This document shows positions 35,583 to 44,441 of a stretch of 64,000 nucleotides of DNA, piece after piece. The stretch covers positions 3,038,001 to 3,102,000 of the forward strand of contig NZ_CP151762.1 of NCBI RefSeq assembly GCF_038443675.1, written 5' to 3'. Position 1 is the first letter of the stretch; each line of letters begins with the position of its first letter. Under the pieces are notes generated by a model that did not search any database, had not been told where the DNA came from, and saw only the letters and a list, made by a program, of their open reading frames with translations. The translations under genes were made by a program, and so were the position numbers. The DNA comes from Yoonia sp. G8-12. GTDB lineage: Bacteria > Pseudomonadota > Alphaproteobacteria > Rhodobacterales > Rhodobacteraceae.

Positions 35583-35901
35583 GTGCCTCTGCCTTGCGCT
35601 GGTCCAACGTTAAGAGGTTCTTACACATTCTTCCAGACCACGCAGTACGTTTATGACATCGGTAGGCGGACCGATTTCGGTAAACTGACCGCTCGCGAAA
35701 ACTTTATGAAATCCCGCGCAAATTCATTGCAAAACTGGTGTAGGCCACAAGACCCTGCTACGCTTTCGCGATGCGCTCTTCTGCCAATTTCGGGTGGCAA
35801 GCAGCGATCTTTGAAACATCGTGACTTAGGTCCGGAAAAAGGAAGATGGGCAAGACAGAGTTTGCTCAGGTACTGGATATGAATGGAAATGCGATAATCC
35901 C
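35583..35901. other. Intergenic region between galE and the broken GT4 gene
   Basis: 319 bases between divergent genes; promoters for both are expected. No gene with a ribosome site and no hairpin of note was found. The 'atggaaatgcg' just before 35902 gives only a weak ribosome site for the glycosyltransferase. Confidence 0.4.
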
Positions 35902-36648
35902 ATGAAAATCGCGATCTACGTCTCATCATGGCCGCCCGGACGCGCGGCGTCTGGCATTGTCACATATACAGCACAGCTCGTGTCTTCGCTGCGCGAACTT
36001 GGACATGAAGTCTATATCCTGAGCCTAGATGTCGGTGAGGCAGACCCATTTACCATTGATCTCCAACAGGTGCGGTTGTCTCTGCTTTCACGGCTTTGGT
36101 TGAGGATGCGGATCAAGTTTACCTCTGTGCCGGCTGGAGGTGTCTGGAATGCGGCCAAGATCAGTAGGGCCGTGCGTCAACTGGTTCATGAGAAGGGGGT
36201 TGAGGTTTTCGAGATCGAAGAGTCTTTCGGAATGAGCCTCCAACTCTCGCAGATGAATATCGTTCCTGTCTTGGTGCGTTTGCACGGTCCGTTTTTGTTG
36301 ACAGGAGTTTTCGATGACGTCGGCTCAACGATGGCATTCAACAATGGACGCACGAAACAAGAAGGATTGGCAATCAAGGCTGCTGACTACATTACCGCGC
36401 CCTGCGACTATGCGCGTGCCGCCGTCAAAAAGCACTACGGTATTACCCTGACAGACAGTCGCATCATCCCCAATCCCATTATCGCGGCACCAGAAAGCGA
36501 AATCTGGCAGATAGACCGTTGTGATACAAACAAGATACTCTTCATTGGCCGGTTTGACAGCATCAAGGGGGGATCTGGTGCTGCATGCCTTTGCCAAATT
36601 GGCACAGACCAATCCCGCGCTGACGCTGACCTTCGTTGGTCAGGATGA
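35902..36648 (+). CDS. Glycosyltransferase family 4, N-terminal part (frameshifted gene)
   Basis: The N-terminal GT-B domain of a family 4 glycosyltransferase: 'MKIAIYVSSWPPGRAASGIV', 'IVPVLVRLHGPFLL', 'CDYARAAVKKHYGI', 'SRIIPNPI' and 'NKILFIGRFDSIKGG'. At 36567-36572 (six G) the frame is lost and it continues as unrelated sequence to a stop at 36648. Adding one G restores the family motif 'GRFDSIKGGDLVL' and joins it to the other half in the next frame. Either the gene is truly broken, or the G run is undercalled in the assembly, or it is a slippery tract. Confidence 0.75.
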   Translation: MKIAIYVSSWPPGRAASGIVTYTAQLVSSLRELGHEVYILSLDVGEADPFTIDLQQVRLSLLSRLWLRMRIKFTSVPAGGVWNAAKISRAVRQLVHEKGVEVFEIEESFGMSLQLSQMNIVPVLVRLHGPFLLTGVFDDVGSTMAFNNGRTKQEGLAIKAADYITAPCDYARAAVKKHYGITLTDSRIIPNPIIAAPESEIWQIDRCDTNKILFIGRFDSIKGGSGAACLCQIGTDQSRADADLRWSG

Positions 36649-37117
36649 TGGCATAAAATCAGACACCGGAAATCTGCATTTTGACGATTTCTTTGCACAG
36701 AATTTTCCCGAAGATTTGCGTGCGCGCATCGATTTCCGCGGACAGATGAGCCATGATGACGTGATGGCATTGCGCACAAGCCACTATGTGACTCTGATCG
36801 GTGCGCGCTATGACACCATGGGGTATATGCTGCTGGAAGCGATGTCCTTGGGGTGCCCGACAATCGCGACCGCTGTGGGTGGTATTGTTGAGGTCATCGA
36901 GAACGAACGCAACGGGCTCTTGGTTCCTGGTCAGGATATCGATGCTATGGTTGAAGCCTGTCAGCGCTTGCTCGACAACCCGGACCTTACCGCGCAAATC
37001 GGGCGGCAGGCCTGGGAGGATTGCAGCGCACTTTATAGTCCCGAGGTTGTCGCCTCACAGACTGTCGAGAGCTACAAGGCGGCCATCGACCTATTTCAAG
37101 GCAAACGTATTTCCTAG
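36521..37117 (+). CDS. Glycosyltransferase family 4, C-terminal part (frameshifted gene)
   Basis: Homologous sequence begins at about 36573 and runs to 37117: 'DLVLHAFAKLAQTNPALTLTFVG', seen here as 'AFAKLAQTNPALTLTFVG', then 'IDFRGQMSHDDV', 'YDTMGYMLLEAMSLGCPTIA' with the EX7E-type acidic region, and 'GGIVEVIENERNGLLVPGQD'. It completes the GT-B fold of the preceding part and is one frame away. The GTG at 36521 is merely the first start codon in this frame and is not a natural start. Combined length would be about 405 residues, normal for the family. Confidence 0.75.
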   Translation: MIQTRYSSLAGLTASRGDLVLHAFAKLAQTNPALTLTFVGQDDGIKSDTGNLHFDDFFAQNFPEDLRARIDFRGQMSHDDVMALRTSHYVTLIGARYDTMGYMLLEAMSLGCPTIATAVGGIVEVIENERNGLLVPGQDIDAMVEACQRLLDNPDLTAQIGRQAWEDCSALYSPEVVASQTVESYKAAIDLFQGKRIS

Positions 37118-37363
37118 CTCGTCAGGATGGTTATTTACGCCAATGCTTTGTCTGTTTCTCTAGCGACCTTGGAGTATTGGTATTTTTGTCATCTTCCAGT
37201 ATTGCGTCGGCCCATGCCGGTGCGTCCGAACCCACGAATGAAAAGCCAGCGACTGATTATTTGTGGCCATGGCATAGCCGCCTGCGGGCGATCATTGTTA
37301 AAGTGTCATTCGACCGAGAGATTTTCTGCTAAGAGCAAATTATGAGTTTTGGATTTTCGCAAA

Positions 37364-37930
37364 ATGTTAAATGAAACCAAACTTGGTGGTGTCATCGAAA
37401 TCACGCCGCGCCGGTTTGCTGATAGTCGCGGCCATTTCACCGAAACCTATAACGCTGACTCGCTCGCACAACACGGGATCACCACAGCTTTTGTCCAAGA
37501 CAATCAGTCCTACAGCCGTGACATCGGTACCGTTCGCGGGTTGCATTTTCAGGCCCCTCCTTCTGCGCAGGCGAAACTTGTTCGGGTCTTGCAGGGCGTG
37601 ATTTGGGATGTCGCCGTCGATGTGCGTAAAGGCTCCCCTACTTTTGGCCATTGGGCTGGGGTCGAATTGTCGGATACGGTGGGCAATCAGCTTTTGATCC
37701 CCGAAGGGTTTCTGCATGGCTTTGTGACCCGTACCGCCGATTGCATGGTCGCCTATAAATGCTCGGCTACTTACGCGCCTGACACCGAAGGTTCTGTCCG
37801 GTTTGACGATCCTGATCTGGCCGTTGACTGGGGCATCAAGCCGGAAGATGCCGTGTTGTCAGACAAAGATGCCGCCGCACCCAGCTTTGCTGCCTTTGTA
37901 TCCCCCTTCATTTGTGAGGGCACATCATGA
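37364..37930 (+). CDS. rfbC: dTDP-4-dehydrorhamnose 3,5-epimerase
   Basis: RfbC/RmlC, 188 residues, third enzyme of dTDP-L-rhamnose synthesis. It shows 'GVIEITPRRFADSRGHFTE', 'FVQDNQSYS', the catalytic His in 'GTVRGLHFQAPP', 'IWDVAVDVRKGSPTFGHWAG' and 'LIPEGFLHGFVT'. ATG 37364 is chosen although the ribosome site is weak; a TTG five codons upstream is possible. It overlaps rfbB by four bases (ATGA) and opens the rhamnose operon rfbC-B-D-A. Confidence 0.94.
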   Translation: MLNETKLGGVIEITPRRFADSRGHFTETYNADSLAQHGITTAFVQDNQSYSRDIGTVRGLHFQAPPSAQAKLVRVLQGVIWDVAVDVRKGSPTFGHWAGVELSDTVGNQLLIPEGFLHGFVTRTADCMVAYKCSATYAPDTEGSVRFDDPDLAVDWGIKPEDAVLSDKDAAAPSFAAFVSPFICEGTS

Positions 37931-38964
37931 AGATTCTTGTGACTGGTGGTGCAGGTTTCATCGGATCCGCCGTGGTCCGCCAAGCGGTGGGTCAAGGCCA
38001 TAGCGTCGTCAATCTTGATGCACTGACCTATGCCGCCTGTCTGGCCAATGTTGCCAGTGTCGCCGACGATCCGCTTTATGCATTTGAGCATGCCGATATT
38101 TGTGATCGCGCGGCCATGGACCATATCCTCGCGCAGCATCGCCCCGATGCAATCATGCACCTGGCTGCTGAATCGCATGTGGACCGGTCGATTGATGGGC
38201 CCGGTGCATTTATCCAGACCAATATCACCGGCACATATACCCTGCTTGAGGCCGCCCGCAGCTATTGGGAGGCGCAAGGCAAGCCCGAAGAATTCCGCTT
38301 CCACCACATCTCAACAGATGAGGTTTATGGATCTCTTGGTGCCGAAGGCCAGTTCACCGAAGAAACGCCCTATGACCCACGCAGCCCCTATTCGGCCTCC
38401 AAAGCCGCCAGTGACCATCTGGTGCGCGCCTGGGCCGAGACCTATGGCTTGCCCGTAGTCCTGACGAATTGTTCCAACAACTACGGCCCCTATCATTTTC
38501 CCGAAAAACTGATCCCTGTCGTCATCCTGAATGCGCTGCATGGCAAACTGATCCCGGTGTATGGCAAAGGCGAAAACGTGCGCGATTGGCTTTATGTCGA
38601 AGATCACGCCGATGCCTTGCTGACGGTTCTTACGCGCGGACAATTGGGGCGCAGCTATAATATCGGTGGCGAAAACGAGGCGCGAAATATTGATCTGGTG
38701 ACGATGATTTGTGATCTGCTGGACCAGCATCGTCCTGACGCCGCACCACATGCGGACCTGATTACATATGTTGCCGACAGACCGGGCCATGACTTGCGGT
38801 ATGCCATCGACCCCACCCGCATCCGGCAGGAACTGGGGTGGCGACCGTCTGTGACACTGGAACAGGGGCTGGCGAAAACGGTTGCGTGGTATCTTGAAAA
38901 CCCCGATTGGTGGCAACCCTTGCTGGACCGCGACGGTGTTGGTGCGCGATTGGGCAAAGCATGA
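37927..38964 (+). CDS. rfbB: dTDP-glucose 4,6-dehydratase
   Basis: RfbB/RmlB, 345 residues, second enzyme of the pathway. NAD-binding 'ILVTGGAGFIGSAVVRQ', 'MHLAAESHVDRSI', 'HISTDEVYGSL' with catalytic Thr-Asp-Glu, 'YSASKAASDHLVRAWAETYG' (Tyr, Lys) and 'NCSNNYGPYHFPEKLIP' are all present. It overlaps rfbC upstream and rfbD downstream by four bases each, consistent with tight coupling. Confidence 0.96.
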   Translation: MKILVTGGAGFIGSAVVRQAVGQGHSVVNLDALTYAACLANVASVADDPLYAFEHADICDRAAMDHILAQHRPDAIMHLAAESHVDRSIDGPGAFIQTNITGTYTLLEAARSYWEAQGKPEEFRFHHISTDEVYGSLGAEGQFTEETPYDPRSPYSASKAASDHLVRAWAETYGLPVVLTNCSNNYGPYHFPEKLIPVVILNALHGKLIPVYGKGENVRDWLYVEDHADALLTVLTRGQLGRSYNIGGENEARNIDLVTMICDLLDQHRPDAAPHADLITYVADRPGHDLRYAIDPTRIRQELGWRPSVTLEQGLAKTVAWYLENPDWWQPLLDRDGVGARLGKA

Positions 38965-39815
38965 AAGTGCTCGTCTTTGGCAAGACCGGACAAGTGGCCC
39001 GCGCACTGATTGAAGCAGGCCCCACCGTGGGCATGCAAATAACCGCTTTGGGGCGCGATGCCGCTGACCTTACCAATCCTGCCGCTTGTGCTGCGATCAT
39101 TGCGGCCAGCGATTGCGATGCAGTCATCAACGCCGCCGCCTATACCGCCGTGGACGCCGCAGAAACGGATGAGGCCACAGCCCGCATGATCAACGCCGAT
39201 GCACCTGCGGCCATGGCGCAGGCCTGTGCTGCAAAGGGGATCCCCTTTGTGCATGTCTCGACCGACTATGTCTTTGACGGAACCGAAGGCAAGCCGTGGC
39301 AACCGGATGATCCCGCCGGACCGTTGGGTGCCTACGGGCGCACCAAACTGGCAGGTGAAGAAGGCGTTGCCGCCGCAGGAGGGACCTTTGCGATCCTGCG
39401 CACGGCTTGGGTGTTTGACGCAGCCGGCAAAAATTTCGTCACTACCATGTTGCGGTTGTCCGAGACGCGCGATGCGCTTTGTGTCGTTGGCGACCAGTTT
39501 GGCGGGCCGACGCCAGCGACGGCCATCGCCGATGCCTGCCTGCTGATAGCCAAAACCTTGGCAAAAGACCCGTCTGCCAGCGGCACCTACCATTTCAGCG
39601 GCGCACCCGACGTGTCATGGGCAGATTTCGCACGCGCGATTTTCAACATTGCAGGGCGCGATGTGAAAATCACAGATATCCCCACCGCAGACTATCCAAC
39701 CCCAGCCAAACGCCCGTCCAATTCGCGGCTGGATTGTTCCAGCACCAAGTCGACCTTTGGCATCACACAACCAGATTGGCACACAGCGCTTGCAAAAATG
39801 CTGACGCAGGCATGA
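38961..39815 (+). CDS. rfbD: dTDP-4-dehydrorhamnose reductase
   Basis: RfbD/RmlD, 284 residues, last step to dTDP-L-rhamnose. 'VLVFGKTGQVARAL' binds NAD(P)H; 'INAAAYTAVDAAET', 'VSTDYVFDGTEGKPW', 'PLGAYGRTKLAGEE' (Tyr, Lys) and 'ILRTAWVF' are the family motifs. The ATG overlaps the rfbB stop (ATGA); longer frames upstream lie within rfbB and are not used. Confidence 0.95.
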   Translation: MKVLVFGKTGQVARALIEAGPTVGMQITALGRDAADLTNPAACAAIIAASDCDAVINAAAYTAVDAAETDEATARMINADAPAAMAQACAAKGIPFVHVSTDYVFDGTEGKPWQPDDPAGPLGAYGRTKLAGEEGVAAAGGTFAILRTAWVFDAAGKNFVTTMLRLSETRDALCVVGDQFGGPTPATAIADACLLIAKTLAKDPSASGTYHFSGAPDVSWADFARAIFNIAGRDVKITDIPTADYPTPAKRPSNSRLDCSSTKSTFGITQPDWHTALAKMLTQA

Positions 39816-39846
39816 CGCACGCATCTTGATCGAGTAGGACAAGTTC

Positions 39847-40716
39847 ATGAGCGCACGTAAAGGACTGATACTTGCCGGCGGCACCGGATCGCGGCTTTGG
39901 CCGATTACCCAAGGGCTGTCAAAGCAACTGATGCCGATCTACGACAAACCGATGATCTATTATCCGCTGTCTGTGCTGATGCTGACGGGTATCCGCGAGA
40001 TCGGGATCATCACCACGCCACAGGACCAAGCGCAATTCCAGAACCTGTTGGGCGACGGCACGCAATGGGGCGTGCAGATCACGTGGCTGGTGCAAGAAAG
40101 CCCTGATGGTCTTGCGCAGGCCTATTTGATCGCCGAAGAATTTTTGGATGGCGCGCCTTCGGCCATGGTACTGGGCGACAACATTTTCTTTGGGCACGGG
40201 TTGCCCGAGCTACTTGCCAGCGCGGATGCACAGATGGACGGCGGCACGGTCTTTGGCTACCGCGTGGCCGATCCAGAGCGCTACGGTGTCGTGGGAATGG
40301 ATCACGATGGACGCGTGACCCAAATTATCGAAAAGCCTGATGTGCCACCTTCCAACTACGCGGTCACCGGTCTTTACTTCCTCGATGGCAGCGCTCCGGA
40401 CCGTGCACGCGCCATCACGCCCAGTGCGCGTGGCGAGCTGGAAATTGTCACCTTGCTGGAAAGCTATCTGACTGAGGGCGCGTTGACCGTCGAGACGATG
40501 GGACGCGGGTATGCGTGGCTGGACACCGGCACGCACGCAAGCCTGCTGGACGCCGCCAATTTCGTGCGCACCCTGCAAAGCAGGCAAGGGATGCAGACCG
40601 GATGCCCCGAAGAGATCGCCCATGGCGCAGGCTGGATTGACGACGCGCAACTGTCCGTGCTGGCAGATCGGTACGCCAAGACAGAGTACGGCGCCTATCT
40701 GCGAGGGTTGCTCTGA
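39847..40716 (+). CDS. rfbA: Glucose-1-phosphate thymidylyltransferase
   Basis: RfbA/RmlA, 289 residues, makes dTDP-glucose from glucose 1-phosphate and dTTP. 'KGLILAGGTGSRLWPITQ', 'KQLMPIYDKPMIYYPLSVLM', 'PDGLAQAYLIAEEFL', 'VLGDNIFFG' and 'YGVVGMDHDGRVTQIIEKP' are all conserved. It completes the dTDP-rhamnose set. A GT4 gene starts one base after its stop codon. Confidence 0.96.
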   Translation: MSARKGLILAGGTGSRLWPITQGLSKQLMPIYDKPMIYYPLSVLMLTGIREIGIITTPQDQAQFQNLLGDGTQWGVQITWLVQESPDGLAQAYLIAEEFLDGAPSAMVLGDNIFFGHGLPELLASADAQMDGGTVFGYRVADPERYGVVGMDHDGRVTQIIEKPDVPPSNYAVTGLYFLDGSAPDRARAITPSARGELEIVTLLESYLTEGALTVETMGRGYAWLDTGTHASLLDAANFVRTLQSRQGMQTGCPEEIAHGAGWIDDAQLSVLADRYAKTEYGAYLRGLL

Positions 40717-40717
40717 A

Positions 40718-41920
40718 ATGGGCCTCGCCTATCTGATGAACACCTATCCGATTACGTCCACCACATTTGTGCGCCGCGAAATCCACGCGCATGAGGCGGC
40801 GGGCGTACCCGTTGCCCGTTTTGCGATCCGCGATTGGGCCGAAGTGCCGGTTGACCCGCGCGACCGCGACGAGGTGGGCAAGACAACCTATATCCTGAAA
40901 CAGGGCGCTTGGGCGCTGGCGGGCCGGACATTGTCCGAGATGGTCACGAACCCGCTCGGTTTCGTTCGCGCCACAACAACAATGCTGCATCTGGCCACCC
41001 GCCCCGGCAGTACCGGGGTGAAACACGTGGCCTATCTGATGGAGGCTGTTTTTCTGAAACAAGCCACCAAAGCCCAAGGCATCTATCACGTGCATGCGCA
41101 TTTCTCGACCAATTCGGCCGCTGTGGCCCTGTTGTCGCGCCGGTTGGGCGGACCCAGTTATAGCTTCACGGCCCATGGTCCGGATGAATTTGACGATCCG
41201 GCCGGAAATGGGCTGCCGATGAAGGTTGAATACGCTGCTTTTGTCGCGGCCATCACAGATTACGCGCGCGAAGTCATCCTGACCGCGACAGGCGGGAAGG
41301 GTGCGCATAAGGTGCATGTCGTGCGTTGCGGTATTGACCTGGATGAATTCAATCTGACCCCGCCACCCGAGAACAGGCGCATCGTTTGTGTTGGCCGTCT
41401 CTGTCCGGCCAAGGCACAGGCCTTGCTGGTTGAAGCTGTGGCACCACTGGTCAAAGACTTTCCGAACCTTGAACTGGTCTTTATCGGCGATGGCGAGGAC
41501 CGCGCGTCGATTGAAAGCCGTGTTGCGGAGTTGGGGCTCGAAAACCACGTGACGTTGGCGGGATGGGGCACGGGAGAGGATGTTCGCGCGGCGATCAGGG
41601 GCGCACGTATCTGTGCCTTGCCCAGCTTTGCCGAGGGGCTGCCGATTGTCTTGATGGAAAGCCTTGCGATGGGCCGTGCGGTTGTCACGACGAAGATCAC
41701 GGGTATTCCCGAACTGGTTGACGATAAGGTGGGGTGGGTCGTCGCGGCAGGTGATGTGCCGGCCCTGCAAAATGCGGTGGCGCAGGCGCTATCAGCAGAT
41801 ACCGAAGCACTGGCAGCACTTGGCGCGACAGGGCGCGCCCGCGTTGCCCAAGCCCACGATCAAACGCAGAATGCAGCAAAGCTTCGGACGTTGTTTCCTG
41901 ATGCAAGAGACCATCTATGA
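40718..41920 (+). CDS. Glycosyltransferase family 4 protein (colanic-acid WcaL-like)
   Basis: A 400-residue GT-B glycosyltransferase. 'LMNTYPITSTTFVRREIHAHEA' opening (seen as 'YPITSTTFVRREI') is characteristic of colanic-acid/EPS transferases, followed by 'HAHFSTNSAAVALLSRRLGG', 'SFTAHGPDEFDDP', 'VRCGIDLDEF' and 'LVFIGDGEDRASIESRVAELGL'. 'ALPSFAEGLPIVLMESLAMG' is the donor-binding EX7E region. ATG 40718 lies one base after the rfbA stop, so it is in the same transcript; a rhamnosyl donor is plausible but unproven. The GT2 gene overlaps it by four bases. Confidence 0.9.
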   Translation: MGLAYLMNTYPITSTTFVRREIHAHEAAGVPVARFAIRDWAEVPVDPRDRDEVGKTTYILKQGAWALAGRTLSEMVTNPLGFVRATTTMLHLATRPGSTGVKHVAYLMEAVFLKQATKAQGIYHVHAHFSTNSAAVALLSRRLGGPSYSFTAHGPDEFDDPAGNGLPMKVEYAAFVAAITDYAREVILTATGGKGAHKVHVVRCGIDLDEFNLTPPPENRRIVCVGRLCPAKAQALLVEAVAPLVKDFPNLELVFIGDGEDRASIESRVAELGLENHVTLAGWGTGEDVRAAIRGARICALPSFAEGLPIVLMESLAMGRAVVTTKITGIPELVDDKVGWVVAAGDVPALQNAVAQALSADTEALAALGATGRARVAQAHDQTQNAAKLRTLFPDARDHL

Positions 41921-42888
41921 CGGTTACGCCAGACATTGCCGTGGTGGTCATTGGCCGCAACGAAGGCGCGCGTTTGGTGGCCAGCCTTGCGTCGCTGCAA
42001 GGTGTTGTTTCGCGCATCGTTTATGTGGATAGCGGCTCGACTGATGATAGTTTGCAGGCCGCAAGTGATGCGGGCGCACAGGTTGTCGAACTCGATCTCA
42101 GTGTGCCGTTTACCGCCGCCAGGGCCCGCAACGCAGGGTTTGCAGCGCTCGATCCCGTTCCTGAATTTGTCCAGTTCATTGATGGCGACTGCATGGTCGA
42201 GCCGGGCTGGATCGCAAGCGGACTTGCAGCACTGGCCGCACATGATGACATGGGTATTGTCACCGGATGGCGCGCAGAGGTTGATCCGGATGCAAGCGTC
42301 TACAACGGCTTGGCAGATTTTGAATGGCACCGACCGGCAGGTGACATTGATGTTTGTGGTGGTGATTTGATTGTCCGCTCAAAGGTCTTTCTGGAGGTTA
42401 ACGGCTTTAATGCGGGGCTCATCGCGGGAGAAGACGAGGAGTTTTGCATCCGCGTGGCCAAAGCTGGTTGGCGCCTGCACCGCCTTCCCGAGAAAATGAC
42501 AAAGCATGATGCGGATATGATGCGCTTTGGCCAATGGTGGCAAAGGGCTGTGCGCGCCGGGCACGCATATGCCCAAGTCAGCATGCTGCACCCCGAATAT
42601 TCAAGGCGCAACCGGCTGAGGATTCTCGTTTTTGGCGCGATCCTTCCGCTGATTGCGCTTTTTGGTCTGACATTTGCACCGTGGCTGCTGGTGCCTGTCG
42701 TCCTGCTGTATCTCTTGTCTTATGTCCGCACCGTGCGTGGTTTGCAGTCTGAGGGGCTAGCGCCAGACAAAGCGCGCCATCAATCTGTTTTTCTCAGCCT
42801 GTCCAAAGTGCCCAATCTGATTGGAATGCTCACATATTATTGGCGCAGGCTTCGTAACAGGGACATGGTGCTGATCGAGTATAAGTAA
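41917..42888 (+). CDS. Glycosyltransferase family 2 protein
   Basis: A 323-residue GT-A glycosyltransferase. 'IAVVVIGRNEGARLVASLASL', 'IVYVDSGSTDDSLQAASDAG', 'VQFIDGDCMVEPGWI' (the DxD-like metal site, DGD) and 'EDEEFCIRVAKAGWRLHRLP' are visible. A C-terminal membrane region (two spans near 'ILVFGAILPLIALFGLTF') anchors it. The start overlaps the previous stop (ATGA). It ends the plus-strand sugar operon; the SGNH gene at 42896 is convergent, 7 bases away. Confidence 0.9.
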   Translation: MTVTPDIAVVVIGRNEGARLVASLASLQGVVSRIVYVDSGSTDDSLQAASDAGAQVVELDLSVPFTAARARNAGFAALDPVPEFVQFIDGDCMVEPGWIASGLAALAAHDDMGIVTGWRAEVDPDASVYNGLADFEWHRPAGDIDVCGGDLIVRSKVFLEVNGFNAGLIAGEDEEFCIRVAKAGWRLHRLPEKMTKHDADMMRFGQWWQRAVRAGHAYAQVSMLHPEYSRRNRLRILVFGAILPLIALFGLTFAPWLLVPVVLLYLLSYVRTVRGLQSEGLAPDKARHQSVFLSLSKVPNLIGMLTYYWRRLRNRDMVLIEYK

Positions 42889-42895
42889 GGACGCT

Positions 42896-43822
42896 TCATC
42901 GACGCACGCCGGTACGCGGCAGCGAAGTAACCACGTCCCACACCGTTTCCTGCATCAGCCGTGCGGCCTCTGGGCCGGGGTTTTGGCCCGGCGTGCCATC
43001 TGCACGCTGCAAAGCGTGCGGCAGACCACGGGGGTCTTGCTGGTACAAGACGGCATAATGCGTCAACGCCATCAGATACGCGCCGTAGTCATTGAAATGA
43101 ATGTCATCGCTGAACAGATCTTTGTAGCTCGCGAAAGGCCCGACTGGCCCTTGCGTTTCCAAAGCGCGCGCGAAAGCCGCCATGACCTGTCCCCCGGGGA
43201 TCACGTAAATCGGCTGTGGGGTCTCGGCACGCGCGAGTGCCGGGCGCAGAATGGCGCCTTCCCAATACAGCGCCAGATCTGCGTCAAGCCGCGTTAACCA
43301 ACCCGCGTCATCATTCAACTGGTGCCAGGTCTCGTAGAGATAAACCGACAGACCATGCGCCTGCGCCTTATCAGACCACTGAGAGACGTATTTTGCACTG
43401 TCATGATATTTGATCGCATCCTTGATCTCGACCATCTCGGTCAGCACGATCGCATCATAATCGCCGGACTCCACGGCTTCGTGTGCGTCCCGGTATTTGT
43501 CGTGCGCGTTTTCTTCTGCGAACCCGTTGATCGGCACATCCGGCTCCCAGTGCGACTGCAGCGTCGCCCCCCAACCTAACTGGCTGGCATAATCGTGCCC
43601 TTGACCCGCCAATTGCGCGAGCATCGCAGGCATGTCTCGCCCAACAAGGCTATGGCCGATGTGAAAGACATGCCGTGGGCCATCCGGCTTTGGTGCAGGA
43701 GCGGCGTAAAGCGCTTCAAAGGTCTCTGCGTCCAATGGTGCGGGGTCACGGGTGTATAGGCCAAGTGCGGCCAGTACGGCGACGGCGGGTGTAATAACTA
43801 ATAACGCGATACGTTTAAACAT
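42896..43822 (-). CDS. SGNH-type hydrolase at the end of the NRPS/PKS operon
   Basis: A 308-residue protein with an N-terminal signal anchor ('IALLVITPAVAVLAALGLYT'), so the rest should be periplasmic. Block I is 'HIGHSLVG' with Ser as nucleophile in place of GDS, 'IVLTEMVEI' and 'ILRPALARAE' lie in the middle, and block V is 'SDDIHFNDYG' with Asp-x-x-His. Such atypical SGNH proteins include sugar O-acyltransferases and esterases. It overlaps the phosphopantetheinyl transferase gene by 8 bases and is therefore the last gene of the secondary-metabolite operon. Role unknown; product modification or release outside the cytoplasm is possible. Confidence 0.75.
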   Translation of the reverse strand: MFKRIALLVITPAVAVLAALGLYTRDPAPLDAETFEALYAAPAPKPDGPRHVFHIGHSLVGRDMPAMLAQLAGQGHDYASQLGWGATLQSHWEPDVPINGFAEENAHDKYRDAHEAVESGDYDAIVLTEMVEIKDAIKYHDSAKYVSQWSDKAQAHGLSVYLYETWHQLNDDAGWLTRLDADLALYWEGAILRPALARAETPQPIYVIPGGQVMAAFARALETQGPVGPFASYKDLFSDDIHFNDYGAYLMALTHYAVLYQQDPRGLPHALQRADGTPGQNPGPEAARLMQETVWDVVTSLPRTGVRR

Positions 43823-44441
43823 AAGCAACAGATAGGATCAGGCCATCCTGGATCAAGATCCCGCCGTTGATGTTTGCAAGCACGGGGTCACCAACAACGC
43901 GAAAGCCATCACCGGTGATGGCGAGCGTCACTGCATCGAACCCGATAACATTGCCAGTCAGTGGATATTGCGCCTTATAGACGGCTTCTTTTGCGCTAAA
44001 AATCACTTTTGCTGCAAGGCCCGGATTGGGTTCATGCGCGAGCCATGCGCGCTCTGTCGGGGTGCAGATGACCGCGACCAGATCAACATCAAGCGGCGTA
44101 GCGGGTTCAATATCGACGCCTAGCGCGGCGTAGTGTTCTTTCAAAGCGACCGCAGCAATGCAGCAGGTGTCGCAGTGGGCGATTGATCCTGATACCCCCG
44201 CAGGCCAGATCGGGGCGCGATCATGGTCCTGCGGGATCGCAACTGGCGCAACACCAATTTCGGCCATCGCGGTGCGGGCCGCACTGCGCCCTGCCGCAAA
44301 TTCGGCGCGGCGTTTGGGTATCGCGCGGGCGATTGCCGTGGCCTCGTCATCCCAGATCGTGGCCATCTGGGCCGGATCGGTCACACCGATCCCGGCATTG
44401 GGACCAAGTAGCTGCCGCAAAACCGCCCTGACCTGCGCCAT
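43815..44441 (-). CDS. 4'-phosphopantetheinyl transferase, Sfp/EntD type
   Basis: A 208-residue enzyme that would install the phosphopantetheine arm on the carrier domains of the NRPS and PKS encoded beside it. The family motifs are 'GVSGSIAHCDTC', 'ALGVDIEPATP' (Mg-binding Asp-x-Glu) and 'FSAKEAVYKAQYPLTG' (the WxxKEAxxK-like signature). ATG 44441 overlaps the NRPS stop by one base (TGATG), so it is coupled to its substrate. A dedicated transferase inside the operon implies the pathway is meant to function. Confidence 0.9.
   Translation of the reverse strand: MAQVRAVLRQLLGPNAGIGVTDPAQMATIWDDEATAIARAIPKRRAEFAAGRSAARTAMAEIGVAPVAIPQDHDRAPIWPAGVSGSIAHCDTCCIAAVALKEHYAALGVDIEPATPLDVDLVAVICTPTERAWLAHEPNPGLAAKVIFSAKEAVYKAQYPLTGNVIGFDAVTLAITGDGFRVVGDPVLANINGGILIQDGLILSVAYV

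Noticed and set aside
40448..41770. 440-residue minus-strand open frame opposite rfbA and a GT4 gene
   Set aside because: It covers two clear plus-strand genes, has Arg/His-rich composition typical of antisense frames and shows no domain.
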